This document shows positions 63,793-64,000 of a stretch of 64,000 bases of DNA, one piece after another (position 1 is the first letter of the stretch; the number at the start of each line of letters is the position of its first letter). The notes under the pieces are model-generated. The model was given only the letters and a program-made list of their open reading frames with translations, did no database searches and was not told where the DNA came from. Origin of the DNA: QHXW01 sp963768075 (GTDB taxonomy: Bacteria; Acidobacteriota; Terriglobia; Bryobacterales; Bryobacteraceae); assembly GCA_963768075.1 (NCBI GenBank), contig CAVYHD010000038.1:1-64000 (forward strand). Reading direction: 5' to 3'. The translations under genes and the position numbers were made by a program.

Positions 63793-64000
63793 CTACGGGA
63801 CCACTCCGGCCTCTTCGATAATCAGCTCGCCGTTGCCGGCGTCGAGTTGTGCCATGACGCCGAGGGGTAGAGTGAGCTGATCCTCGGTGTGGCCGATGGT
63901 CAGGCCGGAAAGCACCGGCGTGCGAAGACGGCCGAGAATATCATCCACGACTTCACCTGTTGTGAGCGTCGAATCGAATGATGGCTTGAAATCGCGGGGG
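63793..64000 (-). CDS. LD-carboxypeptidase (S66, LdcA-like), C-terminal part
   Basis: Only the last 69 codons are in the window; the gene continues past 64000. It ends EVVDDILGRLRTPVLSGLTIGHTEDQLTLPLGVMAQLDA followed by GELIIEEAGVVP. The GH in LTIGHTEDQLTLPLG corresponds to the catalytic His region of S66 muramoyltetrapeptide carboxypeptidases, which trim the terminal D-Ala from recycled murein peptides. The stop is at 63793-63795, 22 bp from the homoserine kinase start, so it lies upstream in the same operon. Assignment is from a short stretch. Confidence 0.7.
   Translation of the reverse strand, partial: PRDFKPSFDSTLTTGEVVDDILGRLRTPVLSGLTIGHTEDQLTLPLGVMAQLDAGNGELIIEEAGVVP

Overview
The window looks like chromosomal DNA of an acidobacterium, most plausibly of the Solibacter/Bryobacter type. 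The DNA is GC-rich and tightly packed. It carries an orphan MacB/FtsX-type permease of the ADOP family, secreted VCBS/ASPIC-UnbV (CRTAC1-like) and PQQ-propeller proteins, Tat-exported glycoside-hydrolase-like proteins, hopanoid and sulfolipid genes, and a Tes/MSS-like radical SAM protein of the kind linked to membrane-spanning lipids in Acidobacteriota. This assignment is by gene content only; no rRNA gene or database match was available.

Layout. Positions 1-4000 are an accessory patch: tRNA-Gln(UUG), tRNA-Sec(UCA), one apparently intact insertion sequence with 13-bp terminal inverted repeats, three decayed transposase fragments, and the 5' half of a tRNA-Val(UAC) cut in the anticodon stem. 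Positions 4.0-18.3 kb hold an ADOP permease, a Tat-exported glycosidase-like protein, a PQQ-propeller protein, HpnI-like glycosyltransferase, asparagine synthase, an ArnT-like glycosyltransferase, UDP-sulfoquinovose synthase, a TPR protein and a pair of small EamA/SMR-like membrane proteins. Positions 18.3-27 kb hold addBA (double-strand-break repair), a sugar isomerase/oxidoreductase operon and methionine aminopeptidase.

Positions 27-34.4 kb are signalling: an orphan three-PAS kinase and an apparent operon of FHA-GAF-SpoIIE phosphatase, histidine kinase, NarL-type regulator and a secreted CRTAC1-like protein. Positions 34.5-43.6 kb hold a short-chain dehydrogenase, a sugar-binding lipoprotein, a frameshifted threonine aldolase, hemW, the Tes/MSS-like radical SAM gene with a clear terminator, an epimerase and a hybrid kinase. 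Positions 43.7-47.5 kb are a minus-strand run: HU, M50 protease, two glycosyltransferases and prepilin peptidase. Two of these genes carry frameshifts.

Positions 47.5-64 kb hold a flavin reductase, an M3 peptidase with a lipoprotein, an acyl-CoA ligase / ATPase / acyl-CoA dehydrogenase / reductase operon, a heparinase-like protein, a glycosyltransferase-methyltransferase fusion, a CcmH-DsbA-like protein divergent from a cytochrome c plus PQQ dehydrogenase pair with a lanthanide-type Asp-x-Asp motif, a kynureninase remnant, a U32-like protein, homoserine kinase and the end of an LD-carboxypeptidase gene.

Themes. Membrane-lipid remodelling appears three times (HpnI, SqdB, Tes/MSS-like). Periplasmic respiratory oxidation is represented by the PQQ dehydrogenase, cytochrome c and a thiol protein. 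Small sequence lesions are frequent: at least four genes or remnants show indels, and methionine aminopeptidase has an in-frame 21-bp tandem duplication. No CRISPR array, prophage or complete defence system was seen.
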